A DNA stretch of 12,311 nt from Phycisphaerae bacterium (GCA_016873355.1 VGXK01000020.1:1-12311), one strand, 5' to 3'. Positions 1 to 6,839 are shown, counted from the stretch's first letter. Numbers and translations are program-made. Notes: generated by a model not told the origin, from the letters alone.

Positions 1-99
1 GCGAAGCAGGCGGATCTTGAGGATCCGCCGATGGAGCCCGACGATGCCACACGAAGTCGCAGCCCGCCAGATCGCTCCGAATGAGGAGGAACCGCTCTA
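1..99 (-). repeat. 99-bp dispersed repeat, copy 1 (3' end of ruvC)
   Basis: Read on the minus strand, this segment starts at the TAG stop codon of ruvC (99-97) and runs to the window edge. It matches 10001-10099 on the plus strand at 95 of 99 positions without gaps. It contains a perfect 8-bp stem, GGCGGATC/GATCCGCC (9-16 with 22-29), around a 5-nt loop. A second stem equivalent to the one in copy 2 (57-63 with 74-80) is broken here by one G.G pair. No T-run follows the hairpin, so it is not a textbook intrinsic terminator. The element may continue to the left of position 1, which cannot be seen. Confidence 0.93.
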
Positions 100-597
100 T
101 CGGCGCGCCGGAGGAACGCGGCGAATCGCCGTGAGCGCGATCGCGATCGCGTCGGAGACGTCGCTCGGCGACGGCGGCGACGAGAGTCCGCAGAGCGACG
201 CGACCGCGAGCTGGACCTGTCGCTTCGTCGCGGCGCCGTTGCCGGTGACCGCCTTCTTCACCGCCGCGGGCGTGATCTCGTCGAGCGACAACCCGTGCCG
301 CTCCGCCACGAGCAGCACCACGCCGCGGGCGTGCCCCAGGACGATCGCCGTGCGCAGGTTGCGGGTGTGCGTGAAGACCGCCTCGACCGCGATGCGATCG
401 GGCCTTAGTTCCGAGATCGTCGAGTCGAGATCGCGCTCGAGCTGAAGCAGCCGATGCGAGAGCGACCGCCGCGCGGAGAGGCGAAGGAATCCGGCCTCGA
501 CGAGCGTCGGGGCGCCGCCGTCGCGATCGACCTCGACGCACGCGTACCCGGTGCGCGACGATCCCGGATCGATGCCGAGCAGCCGCAGGCGCGGCAC
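97..597 (-). CDS. ruvC: Crossover junction endodeoxyribonuclease RuvC
   Basis: RuvC is the dimeric nuclease that cuts Holliday junctions symmetrically, working with the RuvAB branch-migration motor in recombinational repair. The 166-residue protein from the GTG at 597 has the family length and layout: GIDPGSSRTGYA with D10 at the N-terminus, IAVEAVF with E72, the TPAAVKKAVTGNGAATKRQV segment, and SDVSDAIAIA with D146 and D149. These four acidic residues match the RuvC catalytic set (D7, E66, D138, D141 in E. coli), including the three-residue spacing of the last two. No clear ribosome site precedes this GTG. An in-frame GTG at 696 overlaps the stop of the upstream YdjY gene as GTGA and would add a 33-residue Arg/Ala-rich N-terminus; coupling makes that start a real alternative. 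The stop codon is also the first triplet of the 99-bp repeat. Confidence 0.93.
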   Translation of the reverse strand: MPRLRLLGIDPGSSRTGYACVEVDRDGGAPTLVEAGFLRLSARRSLSHRLLQLERDLDSTISELRPDRIAVEAVFTHTRNLRTAIVLGHARGVVLLVAERHGLSLDEITPAAVKKAVTGNGAATKRQVQLAVASLCGLSSPPSPSDVSDAIAIALTAIRRVPPARR

Positions 598-692
598 GGG
601 CGCGGCGCGGCGATGCGGTGCGGAACCGTCGTGACGGCGCCGCGCGGAGTTCGCGCCGTGGGGCGCCGTGGCGCCGGCGCGCCGTGGCGGAG

Positions 693-1559
693 TCACGGCG
701 CACGCCCCGAGGCGGGACGACGCAGCACGAGCGTGGCGCGCGTTCCGGGAGGCGGCAGTTCGGACGATCGCGTGATCCAGACGGGCTCGGCGGCATCCGC
801 CGAATCGGGAATCACCTCGCGCCACGCCACCACTTCGTCGCCGAAGGTGACGATGCCGATCACGCTGCCGCTCCAGTCCGCGAGGTAGTGGGTTCCCTCG
901 CCGAGCGACGGCGGATTCTCGCGCTCGAGACTTCCGGCGAACACGAACGGGCCCGCGGGGAAGAGTTCGCCGGATCGAGCGTCCCGGATGAACTCGCGCA
1001 CCGGCCTGGGAGCTTCGTCGCCGATGCGAAGCAGCACCTCGACCGGGTCACCGCTCGGGGCGTCGAACTCGACTTCGCGACGCTCGTTCCATCGCCAGCT
1101 CCCGGGACGACCCGGCGTAAAGCCCGCCAGCAGCAGCGCGGCGTGGATCGCGGAAGGCATCGCGTCGGGAACGAAGAGCGACTCGTGCTCGCGCGTGCCC
1201 CGCCTGCACGCCACCTGCTCCAGGTAGCCCGCGTCGAGCGACACGATGCCGTCGACTTCGACCTCGCCCCGATCGACATCGACGCGAAGCGACGGCGAAA
1301 GCACGACTCGCCGGGGCGCGGTCGCCGTGGCCGTCGGCGTCGGCGCCGTCGGCGCCGGCGCATCGGACGATGGACCCGACGACGATTGCGAATCCGGCGC
1401 TCGAGCGCTGGGCGACTCGAACGACCCCCCTGCCGAACTCGTCGGCTCGGCCGGTTTCGGCTGGCACGCCACGGACGCGAGCACGGTCGAGGCAATGAGG
1501 ACGGCGGGCGGCACCCGAGAGCATGAACGCCGCGCCCGGCGTCGCCCACGCCCAAGCAT
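693..1559 (-). CDS. YdjY-domain secreted protein, probable lipoprotein
   Basis: The 288-residue protein opens with a basic stretch (MLGRGRRRARR) and a hydrophobic segment ending LASVAC (C32). This reads as a signal peptide, but serine at -3 makes the lipobox imperfect. Residues about 34-83 are a Ser/Pro/Ala/Thr-rich linker, encoded by GTCGGC-like low-complexity DNA at 1318-1362. Residues about 84-285 resemble the YdjY domain found in many planctomycete exported proteins, with CRRGTREHESLFVPDAMPS then AIHAALLLAGFTPG, and later a YLADWSGSVIGIVTFGDEVV segment. Its biochemical role is not established. I chose the ATG at 1559 because AAGGTGGA lies just upstream; an in-frame ATG at 1595 is possible. 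ruvC follows on the same strand and may be translationally coupled. The leader upstream carries an intrinsic terminator. Confidence 0.82.
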   Translation of the reverse strand: MLGRGRRRARRSCSRVPPAVLIASTVLASVACQPKPAEPTSSAGGSFESPSARAPDSQSSSGPSSDAPAPTAPTPTATATAPRRVVLSPSLRVDVDRGEVEVDGIVSLDAGYLEQVACRRGTREHESLFVPDAMPSAIHAALLLAGFTPGRPGSWRWNERREVEFDAPSGDPVEVLLRIGDEAPRPVREFIRDARSGELFPAGPFVFAGSLERENPPSLGEGTHYLADWSGSVIGIVTFGDEVVAWREVIPDSADAAEPVWITRSSELPPPGTRATLVLRRPASGRAP

Positions 1560-1640
1560 GCTTCCACCTTGAAGGATTTCTCGCTCGGCTCTCATGCTCG
1601 ACGCGGTCGCATCCTCGGCTCGCTGCCGTCCGAGGCCACG

Positions 1641-1678
1641 AAAAAAGGCCCGGCGGAGGCAAGCCTCACGCCGAGCCC
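1641..1678 (-). terminator. Intrinsic terminator in the leader of the YdjY gene
   Basis: On the minus strand, GGC-tc-GGCG-tgaggcttgcct-CCGCC-ggGCC forms a GC-rich stem. The apical part is GAGG/CCTC around a 4-nt loop, next comes GGCG/CGCC, and beyond a small internal loop GGC/GCC. It is followed at once by six T (six A on the plus strand, 1641-1646). No minus-strand gene ends just before it, and the YdjY start lies about 80 bases downstream. It therefore sits in a 5' leader, or ends a very short separate transcript. Confidence 0.8.
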
Positions 1679-1705
1679 TTCCGGGGGCAGAGAGAGAACG
1701 GTCAC

Positions 1706-1733
1706 ATGATAGCACCGCGTTGATCCGGAGCAA
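1706..1733 (-). promoter_or_regulatory. Predicted sigma70-like promoter for the YdjY-ruvC unit or a short RNA
   Basis: On the minus strand, TTGCTC (1733-1728) and TATCAT (1711-1706) are separated by 16 bp. They match 4 of 6 and 5 of 6 consensus bases. Transcription would start near 1699, about 55-60 nt before the T-run of the terminator at 1641. This is a consensus match only. Confidence 0.5.
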
Positions 1734-1935
1734 ACGAAGTCCATGGGTCGGGGAGCTCGATCGAACGCGACTTCACAGGAGGCCCTCCGGCGTCGCCTTG
1801 CGCTGGCCGCGAGCAGCGTCCCTCGGTAGTTTCCGCCCTCGGGGGCGCCTTGCGGGCCGTGCTCGGCTGCGATCGACGCGCGGCTCGAGGACCGAACGCG
1901 GTCGCCGCCGGGAGCCCCGCTCGCTGGAGTGTCGA

Positions 1936-2736
1936 TTGCCGACTCTTTCACGAACCGTGCCGCTGCTTCTTCGACTCGACGCCACCCGCGCCGCGCACGG
2001 CGCCTCGGGAGCGCTCGAATTGGTCGAGTGCGGCGGCCAGCCGTGCTCGAACGCGCAGGCGATCTCCTGCCAGCTCGACGTTCGAGTGAGCGGCGAGCCC
2101 GATGCGCGGAGCGGCTACATCCTGTCGATCGCGGCCGTCGATCGGGCGCTTCGCGAGCGTTTGCCGACGGTGCTCGACACGCTTGCGTCCGCGCCCGCCG
2201 CTCGTGACTCCTGGGCGCCCGAGCTGCTTCGACGCCTGGCGCCGGTGCTGTCGCAGCGACTCGGTCGAACGCTCGAGTCGCTGCATCTGCGCGTTTCGCC
2301 GTACCACTGCGTCTCACTGGAGCACCGCATGAGCCCCGAAGCGATCGTCACGCGAAGATTCGACTTCTGCGCCGCCCACCGGCTGCACCTTCCCGAGCTG
2401 AGCGACGAGCAGAATCTCGCGCTCTTCGGCAAGTGCAGCCTGCCCTCCGGTCACGGGCACAACTATCGGCTCGACGTGTCGGTGGCCGACGGCGACGGCT
2501 CGCGCGGCGGCGAGCTCGATCGTTGGAGCGAGGTGGTGCGACGGGAGCTCGTGGATCGCTACGACCACCGCAATCTCAACACCGATTGCCCGGAGTTCGA
2601 GTCGCTCAATCCTTCGGTCGAGAACATCGCACGGATCTGCCATGAACGGCTCGAGCCGACGCTGCGCGCCGTCGGCGTGAGGCTGCGCCGCGTGCGCGTC
2701 TGGGAGTCGGAGAAGACCTGGTGCCAGGTGCCGTGA
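1936..2736 (+). CDS. 6-pyruvoyl-tetrahydropterin synthase/QueD-like enzyme with degenerate N-terminal twin domain
   Basis: This family acts on dihydroneopterin triphosphate, making 6-carboxytetrahydropterin (QueD, queuosine and deazapurine synthesis) or 6-pyruvoyltetrahydropterin. The C-terminal domain (residues about 132-266) is complete: FDFCAAH (H148) and HGHNY (H173, H175) for zinc, GKCSLPSGHGHN with catalytic C167, YDHRNLN (D210, H211), and VRVWES with E257. Residues 1-131 look like a second copy of the fold: CQLDVRVSGEPDARSGYILS parallels YRLDVSVADGDGSRGGELDR, and ESLHLRVSPYHCVSLE parallels RRVRVWESEKTWC. The N-terminal copy lacks the HGH motif and is presumably non-catalytic. The TTG at 1936 has GGAG six bases upstream; a GTG at 1957 is an alternative. 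An ATG at 2329, also with GGAG six bases upstream, could yield the 135-residue catalytic domain alone. Whether it is QueD or true PTPS cannot be told. Confidence 0.85.
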   Translation: MPTLSRTVPLLLRLDATRAAHGASGALELVECGGQPCSNAQAISCQLDVRVSGEPDARSGYILSIAAVDRALRERLPTVLDTLASAPAARDSWAPELLRRLAPVLSQRLGRTLESLHLRVSPYHCVSLEHRMSPEAIVTRRFDFCAAHRLHLPELSDEQNLALFGKCSLPSGHGHNYRLDVSVADGDGSRGGELDRWSEVVRRELVDRYDHRNLNTDCPEFESLNPSVENIARICHERLEPTLRAVGVRLRRVRVWESEKTWCQVP

Positions 2737-2779
2737 GGTCGCTCGCGCGGCGCCTCGACGCGGCCGCCGTCGATCTCGG

Positions 2780-2995
2780 TCAGGCGACGGCGTCGTCGTC
2801 GCGCACTTCGACGATGCGATCGGCCTTCTCGTCGTAGCGATAGACCTTGCCGGGAAGCTCCTCGCGGCACTGCTTGTGGTGACCGTCGCAGAAGGGCTGC
2901 GTCTGCGAGAGGCCGCACGCGCAGATGAAGATGGCCTTCGGCTGCGGCTCGATCTTGATCGGCCCGGTGGCGATGTGTCGGACGAGTCGTGCCAT
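2780..2995 (-). CDS. CDGSH-type iron-sulfur protein
   Basis: This 71-residue protein is essentially one CDGSH (MitoNEET-type) domain. The motif CACGLSQTQPFCDGHH supplies the C-x-C, C and H ligands expected for a redox-active [2Fe-2S] cluster; the residue before the ligand histidine is His here, where the name motif has Ser. A C-terminal part (PGKVYRYDEKADRIVEVRDD) resembles the short beta segment that follows the motif in bacterial single-domain members. There is no signal peptide or membrane segment, so it should be cytoplasmic. It lies 31 bp downstream of the ACT-domain gene on the same strand and is probably the last gene of the mqnD operon. It converges on the PTPS gene with a 43-bp gap in which I see no clear terminator. 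Physiological role unknown. Confidence 0.9.
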   Translation of the reverse strand: MARLVRHIATGPIKIEPQPKAIFICACGLSQTQPFCDGHHKQCREELPGKVYRYDEKADRIVEVRDDDAVA

Positions 2996-3026
2996 GGTCG
3001 GTGCGTCGCGCAGCGCGACATCGCGC

Positions 3027-3497
3027 CTACGCGAGATCCTCTTCGCCGAGAAGGTTGTAGCGCTTGCGGATGAGGATCTGACCGGCGAGCGTGTGATCGT
3101 CGACGGCGATCGCCACGGTCGGACGGCCCTCGCGCTGGAGCATGACGGGGTACGCGAAGCGGATGTTCAGCTCGGCCGCGAGCAGGTGCACGCAGAGCGT
3201 CTTCAGCGACTGGTCGGGGCCGAGCTCGACCACGATGAGATCGTTCTCGGAGAAGTGGTAGCCGGCCTTGCGCAGAAGATTGCGCGCCAGGTCCGCGTTC
3301 GAGAAGATGAGCCGCACCACCGCGTAGTCGGAGGCGTCGTGCACGCTGAAGCCGGCGAGATGGATCTGCGGGTTCTCCTCGAAGAGCCGCAGCAGTTCGT
3401 GCAGCTTCCCGACTCGGTTGTCCAGGAAGACGCTGAACTGGCGGACGATCGGAGGCGCGTATCCCTGTTCCGTCTGTGGAGGAACGGCGGAACTCAT
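3027..3497 (-). CDS. Tandem ACT-domain protein
   Basis: The 156-residue protein contains two ACT-like units, at about residues 18-90 (IVRQFSVFLDNRVGKLHELL, then IHLAGFSVHDASDYAVVRLIF) and 95-150 (LKTLCVHLLAAELNIRFAYP, then PTVAIAVDDHTLAGQILI). ACT domains usually bind amino acids or other small ligands and regulate a partner. No catalytic domain is attached, so this is likely a stand-alone regulatory or ligand-sensing subunit. The ATG at 3497 overlaps the TGA of the upstream mqnD-like gene as ATGA, which fixes the start and indicates translational coupling. The ligand cannot be inferred. The pairing with MqnD may reflect feedback on chorismate-derived metabolism, but that is speculative. Confidence 0.85.
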   Translation of the reverse strand: MSSAVPPQTEQGYAPPIVRQFSVFLDNRVGKLHELLRLFEENPQIHLAGFSVHDASDYAVVRLIFSNADLARNLLRKAGYHFSENDLIVVELGPDQSLKTLCVHLLAAELNIRFAYPVMLQREGRPTVAIAVDDHTLAGQILIRKRYNLLGEEDLA

Positions 3498-4390
3498 CGA
3501 CGGGTCGAGTGTAGCGGCGACGGCGCGAAGTCGACGGCGCTGCCGCGTTCGAGCAATCCCGCATGCACGGCTTCGGCGACGAGCCGCTCCACCGCGCGGC
3601 GACCGGTTTCGCCGAGATCGAGCGACCAGCGGTTCGCGTAGAGGTCCACGAATCGATCGGCGGTTTCGGGGGCGATGCCGCGCGCGAAGCGCAGCGCCCG
3701 GGCGAGCCCCTCCCGCCGATGCTCGAGCGCGTAGCGAACGCAGCGGCCGAGGGCGTCGCAGACGCGGGCGAGCGAGCCGGCGCCGAGTCGCTCGTCGAGA
3801 TCCCGCCGCACCGCGTTCACGCCGAGCGGCAGCGCCAGCCCCGTCCGCTCGCGCCACCAGCGCCCCAGATCCTCGACGAGCGCGAGCCCCTTCGACTCGA
3901 AGGTGAGCTGCCCTTCGTGGATCACGACGCCCGCGTCGACCTCGCCGGCGACCACGGCGTCGACGATTCGCTCGAAGTCGATCTCGACGGCCTCGAAGCG
4001 ATCGCGCCCGAGCAGCAGGCTCACGGCGAGGAACGCGGTCGTGCGCGTGCCGGGAACGGCGATTCGCGGCCGTTCGCGCACGAGCGACTCGATCGTGCGC
4101 GGTCGCGTCGCGACGAGCTTCGGACCGTATCCGTCGCCCACCGAGGCGCCGCACGCGGTCACGAGATAGCGATGCCGCACGCGCGCCGCGTTCGCGCAGC
4201 TCAACGCGGTCACGTCGAGCAGTTCCGCCTCGGGTCCCGCGGCGCGGCGATTCAGCGTCTCGATGTCGGCGGTGACCTGCTCGAAGCGCATTCCCTCGAC
4301 GGCGACGAGGCCCTCGAAGAGCGGCCACCACATGAAGGCGTCGTCCGGATCTGGGCTGTGGGCGAGGGTGATCGGAATCGGTGCGGACAT
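3494..4390 (-). CDS. mqnD: MqnA/MqnD-family menaquinone biosynthesis enzyme, MqnD-like
   Basis: The family belongs to the futalosine route to menaquinone. MqnD converts cyclic dehypoxanthinyl futalosine to 1,4-dihydroxy-6-naphthoate, and MqnA dehydrates chorismate; both share a periplasmic-binding-protein-like fold. The 298-residue protein begins IPITLAHSPDPDDAFMWWPL, corresponding to the SPCPNDTF-type opening of MqnD. TALSCANAARVRHRYLV, PRIAVPGTRTTAFLAVSLLL and DAGVVIHEGQLTFESKGLALV follow in family order, then GLALPLGVNAVRRDL. There is no signal peptide, so it is a cytoplasmic enzyme and not a transporter subunit. MqnD is preferred over MqnA on the HSPDPDDAF and VIHEGQLTF segments, but the two subfamilies are easily confused. 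It starts at ATG 4390 without an obvious ribosome site, 69 bp from the divergent DUF885 gene, and overlaps the ACT gene by four bases. Confidence 0.85.
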   Translation of the reverse strand: MSAPIPITLAHSPDPDDAFMWWPLFEGLVAVEGMRFEQVTADIETLNRRAAGPEAELLDVTALSCANAARVRHRYLVTACGASVGDGYGPKLVATRPRTIESLVRERPRIAVPGTRTTAFLAVSLLLGRDRFEAVEIDFERIVDAVVAGEVDAGVVIHEGQLTFESKGLALVEDLGRWWRERTGLALPLGVNAVRRDLDERLGAGSLARVCDALGRCVRYALEHRREGLARALRFARGIAPETADRFVDLYANRWSLDLGETGRRAVERLVAEAVHAGLLERGSAVDFAPSPLHSTRR

Positions 4391-4402
4391 GGGGAATTCG
4401 GC

Positions 4403-4430
4403 GCGGCCGCCGGTTTCCCGCCGCGGCCGC
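4403..4430. repeat. Paired GCGGCCGC palindromes in a divergent promoter region
   Basis: The 69-bp gap between mqnD and the DUF885 gene holds two identical 8-bp palindromes, GCGGCCGC, at 4403-4410 and 4423-4430, separated by 12 bp. They can pair as a hairpin, or act as two half-sites 20 bp (about two helical turns) apart. In DNA this GC-rich the sequence may be chance. Confidence 0.5.
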
Positions 4431-4459
4431 TGCAAGCCCCGCGAGGGTACCTTTCGCGG

Positions 4460-6307
4460 ATGCTCGTCGGCGTCGTCGCGTGCGTGCTCGTGATCGCCCA
4501 GGCGCCGGCGCCGCCGTCGCCGCCGGCGCAGCTTCGAGATCTGCTGCGGGACCACGAGCGCTGGACGAACGAGAACTTTCCCGAGGACGCGCTGCGGCGA
4601 GGCGCACCGACCCGCGCCGACCGACTGACGGACGAGCGTCCCGAGTCGGTCGCGGAGCGAGCCGCGGCGCAGCGCGAATTCCTTCGCCGGCTCCGGGAGA
4701 TCGATCGCACCTCGCTCGACGAGGTCGATCGCATGAACGCGGATCTCTTCGAGTTCTTCATGCGCGACGCGATCGACTCCTTCGAGCGAGGATCGTGGCT
4801 CTTCCCGATCGGGCCGATTCACGGGCCGCACCAGCGCATTCCGCAGATGGCGGAGCGCGTACCGTTCCGCTCGGTCGACGACTTCCGCGACTACGCGAGC
4901 CGACTTCGCGCCGTGCCGGCGCTGATCGACTCCGAGATCGCCACGATGCGCCTGGCCATGTCGAGGGGCATGGTGCCGCCGCGCGTGACCGTCGAGATGG
5001 TTCCGGCGCAGATCGGCGCGATCGTGCGCGGCCGTCTCACCGGGCTCCAGGATCCGCTCGCAAGGCTTCCCGCGGGAACCGACGACGCGACGATCGCCGA
5101 GATCACCTCGCGGGTCGGCGACGCGATCGCCGCGATCCTCTCCGCGCTCGAGCGCTTCGCGACGTTCATCTCCGACGAGTACCTGCCGGCGTGCCGCGAC
5201 TCGATCTCCGCGAGCGACCTTCCCGGCGGCGATGCGTACTACGACGGCTGCCTTCGCCATCACACCACGCTTCCGCTGGGCTCGAAGCGCATTCACGAGA
5301 TCGGCGTGGCGGAGGTGATCCGGCTTCGCGCCGAGATGATCGAGGTGATCCGCCGCACCGACTGGTACGCCGCGGACGCCCGGCGCGCCGAGCTCGGGCC
5401 TGAGGCGCTCTTCGACTCCTTCGTGACGTACCTGCGCACGGACCCGCGCTTCTTCCACGAGTCCTCCGAGGCGCTGCTCGCCGGATACCGCGACATCTGC
5501 AAGCGCGTGGACGGCCACCTGCCGCGCCTTTTCCGCACGCTTCCGCGACTTCCCTACGGCGTGCGCGAGATGCCTCGCTTCATGGCGCCGACGCAGACCA
5601 CCGCGTACTACCAGCCCGGATCGCTCGAGGGCGGCACCGCCGGATTCTTCGTGGCGAACACCTACGCGCTCGATCAGCGGCCGAAGTACGAGATGATTCC
5701 GCTCGCGCTGCACGAGGCGATGCCGGGTCATCATCTGCAGATCGCGCTGGCGCAGGAGCTGCCCGAGCAGCCGCTCTTCCGGCGCGAGTCGGGCGTGAGC
5801 GCCTTCGGCGAGGGCTGGGCGCTCTACTCCGAGCGGCTCGGCATCGAGATGGGACTCTACGACGATCCGTACGACGACTTCGGGCGCCTGCTCTACGAGA
5901 TGTGGCGCTCGTGCCGTCTCGTCGTCGACACCGGCATGCACTCGATGGGCTGGACCCGCGACGAGGCGATCGAGTTCATGCGCCGCAACACCGCGCTGAG
6001 CGAGCTGAACATCGAGCGCGAGGTCGATCGGTACATCGCCTGGCCCGGACAGGCGTGCGCGTACAAGATCGGCGAGATCCTCATCCGTTCGCTGCGCGAC
6101 AAGGCGAACGAGCGCCTCGGCGCGGCGTTCGATCTCCGTGACTTCCACGAGGTGGTGCTCGGCGCCGGCAGCATCCCGCTCGAAGTGCTCGAGCAGCGCG
6201 TCAACCGCTGGATCGATCGGGAGGCGGAGCGGGCGGCGAAGGCGGCCCCGCCGCCCGCATCACCGACGCAAGCGCCCGGCGCCGCCTCGCCTTCCTCGCC
6301 GCGCTGA
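4460..6307 (+). CDS. DUF885 family zinc metallopeptidase, exported
   Basis: The 615-residue protein carries the two hallmarks of DUF885 proteins: HEAMPGHH (H418, E419, H424, H425) in a zinc-peptidase-like helix, and EGWALYSERLG (E451-E458) about 30 residues later. The helical N-terminal half and the segment FMAPTQTTAYYQPGSLEGGTAGFF written as positions about 374-397 also fit the family, which is usually 550-620 residues. MLVGVVACVLVIAQAPAPPS looks like a cleavable signal peptide, so it probably acts in the periplasm or outside the cell. Substrates are unknown, though relatives are annotated as probable peptidases. The start at ATG 4460 is chosen for the signal peptide. The last 35 residues are Ala/Pro-rich and overlap, tail to tail, the membrane protein gene on the other strand. 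Confidence 0.9.
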   Translation: MLVGVVACVLVIAQAPAPPSPPAQLRDLLRDHERWTNENFPEDALRRGAPTRADRLTDERPESVAERAAAQREFLRRLREIDRTSLDEVDRMNADLFEFFMRDAIDSFERGSWLFPIGPIHGPHQRIPQMAERVPFRSVDDFRDYASRLRAVPALIDSEIATMRLAMSRGMVPPRVTVEMVPAQIGAIVRGRLTGLQDPLARLPAGTDDATIAEITSRVGDAIAAILSALERFATFISDEYLPACRDSISASDLPGGDAYYDGCLRHHTTLPLGSKRIHEIGVAEVIRLRAEMIEVIRRTDWYAADARRAELGPEALFDSFVTYLRTDPRFFHESSEALLAGYRDICKRVDGHLPRLFRTLPRLPYGVREMPRFMAPTQTTAYYQPGSLEGGTAGFFVANTYALDQRPKYEMIPLALHEAMPGHHLQIALAQELPEQPLFRRESGVSAFGEGWALYSERLGIEMGLYDDPYDDFGRLLYEMWRSCRLVVDTGMHSMGWTRDEAIEFMRRNTALSELNIEREVDRYIAWPGQACAYKIGEILIRSLRDKANERLGAAFDLRDFHEVVLGAGSIPLEVLEQRVNRWIDREAERAAKAAPPPASPTQAPGAASPSSPR

Positions 6308-6839
6308 GTCGCCGCGAGAGCGCGCCGATCGCGAAGATCGGAATCGACCAGGCGATCGAGTCGATCGCGAGCCCGAACCAGAGCGGCGTGACGGGCACGA
6401 GCAGGTGCTCGTCGCCGCCGCCGCCGAACATGCTCGGGTGCAGGCGCCAGCCCTCCGAGAGCGACTCGCTCTCGTCCGCGAACGGCGAGCGCGGCCCCGC
6501 GCCCTGGCCCCAGAGGGAGCGCAGGCGGTTGCGCACGCACTGAAGCGCCGGCAGCGGCCAGCCGGTGCGCAGGACCCACTGCGCCGAGAAGCCGTCGGCG
6601 CGCCGACCGCCCGACACGGGCGGATCGCCGCGCAGCTCCCAGGTCTCGCGCGCCCACGAGCGATCGAAGCGAGCCTCGCGCCACGGCGTCGCCGGCCAGC
6701 CGTCCGGCGTCGAGGCCGCCCACGCGTTCACGAGCGCGCGACCCGCGGGCGTCTCCGGCGGCGCGCTGAGCGCCGCGGCACACGAGATCGCGATCGCGCA
6801 GATCGAGCCGAAGAGCAGCGCTCGAACGATCGCCCACAT
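6201..6839 (-). CDS. Two-span membrane protein of unknown function
   Basis: I do not recognise a family. The 212-residue product has an N-terminal hydrophobic segment (about residues 5-25, MWAIVRALLFGSICAIAISC), a long Trp-rich loop (27-147) and a second hydrophobic span (about 148-174, LLVPVTPLWFGLAIDSIAWS). A basic Arg/Ala tail ends PPSPPAPPPDRSSG. The likely topology places the loop outside. Its ATG lies 3 bp after the stop of the MBL-fold gene, so the two form an operon. The final 107 bases overlap the 3' end of the DUF885 gene on the other strand; both products have low-complexity tails there. The hydrophobic profile and tight spacing support a real gene, but not a function. Confidence 0.68.
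   Translation of the reverse strand: MWAIVRALLFGSICAIAISCAAALSAPPETPAGRALVNAWAASTPDGWPATPWREARFDRSWARETWELRGDPPVSGGRRADGFSAQWVLRTGWPLPALQCVRNRLRSLWGQGAGPRSPFADESESLSEGWRLHPSMFGGGGDEHLLVPVTPLWFGLAIDSIAWSIPIFAIGALSRRLSAARKARRRRALASVMRAAGPPSPPAPPPDRSSG

Larger units (their letters stand above)
1560..1935. other. Intergenic region between the YdjY gene and the PTPS gene
   Basis: This stretch separates divergently transcribed genes. On the minus strand it holds the promoter-like pair at 1706-1733 and the terminator hairpin at 1641-1678. From about 1735 to 1925 I see no convincing gene: the open frames there are Arg/Ser/Pro-rich on both strands and have no recognisable domain. No strong plus-strand promoter was found for the PTPS gene. 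The PTPS frame is open back to an ATG at 1594, but the extra residues are low-complexity and would run through the terminator, so I treat them as non-coding. Confidence 0.6.

Noticed and set aside
1318..1362. GTCGGC/GCCGTC low-complexity run that looks like a short tandem repeat
   Set aside because: It encodes the Ala/Pro/Thr linker of the YdjY-domain protein, and the units are irregular.
1594..1935. N-terminal extension of the PTPS frame back to the ATG at 1594
   Set aside because: The extra 114 residues are Arg-rich without a domain and would run through the terminator hairpin and the minus-strand promoter. The GGAG-preceded TTG at 1936 fits the domain start.
4391..6148. Long open minus-strand frame antisense to the DUF885 gene, continuous with mqnD
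   Set aside because: High GC content keeps antisense frames open. The translation is Arg/Val/Leu/Asp-rich with no domain, while the plus strand encodes a complete DUF885 protein, and mqnD starts naturally at 4390.
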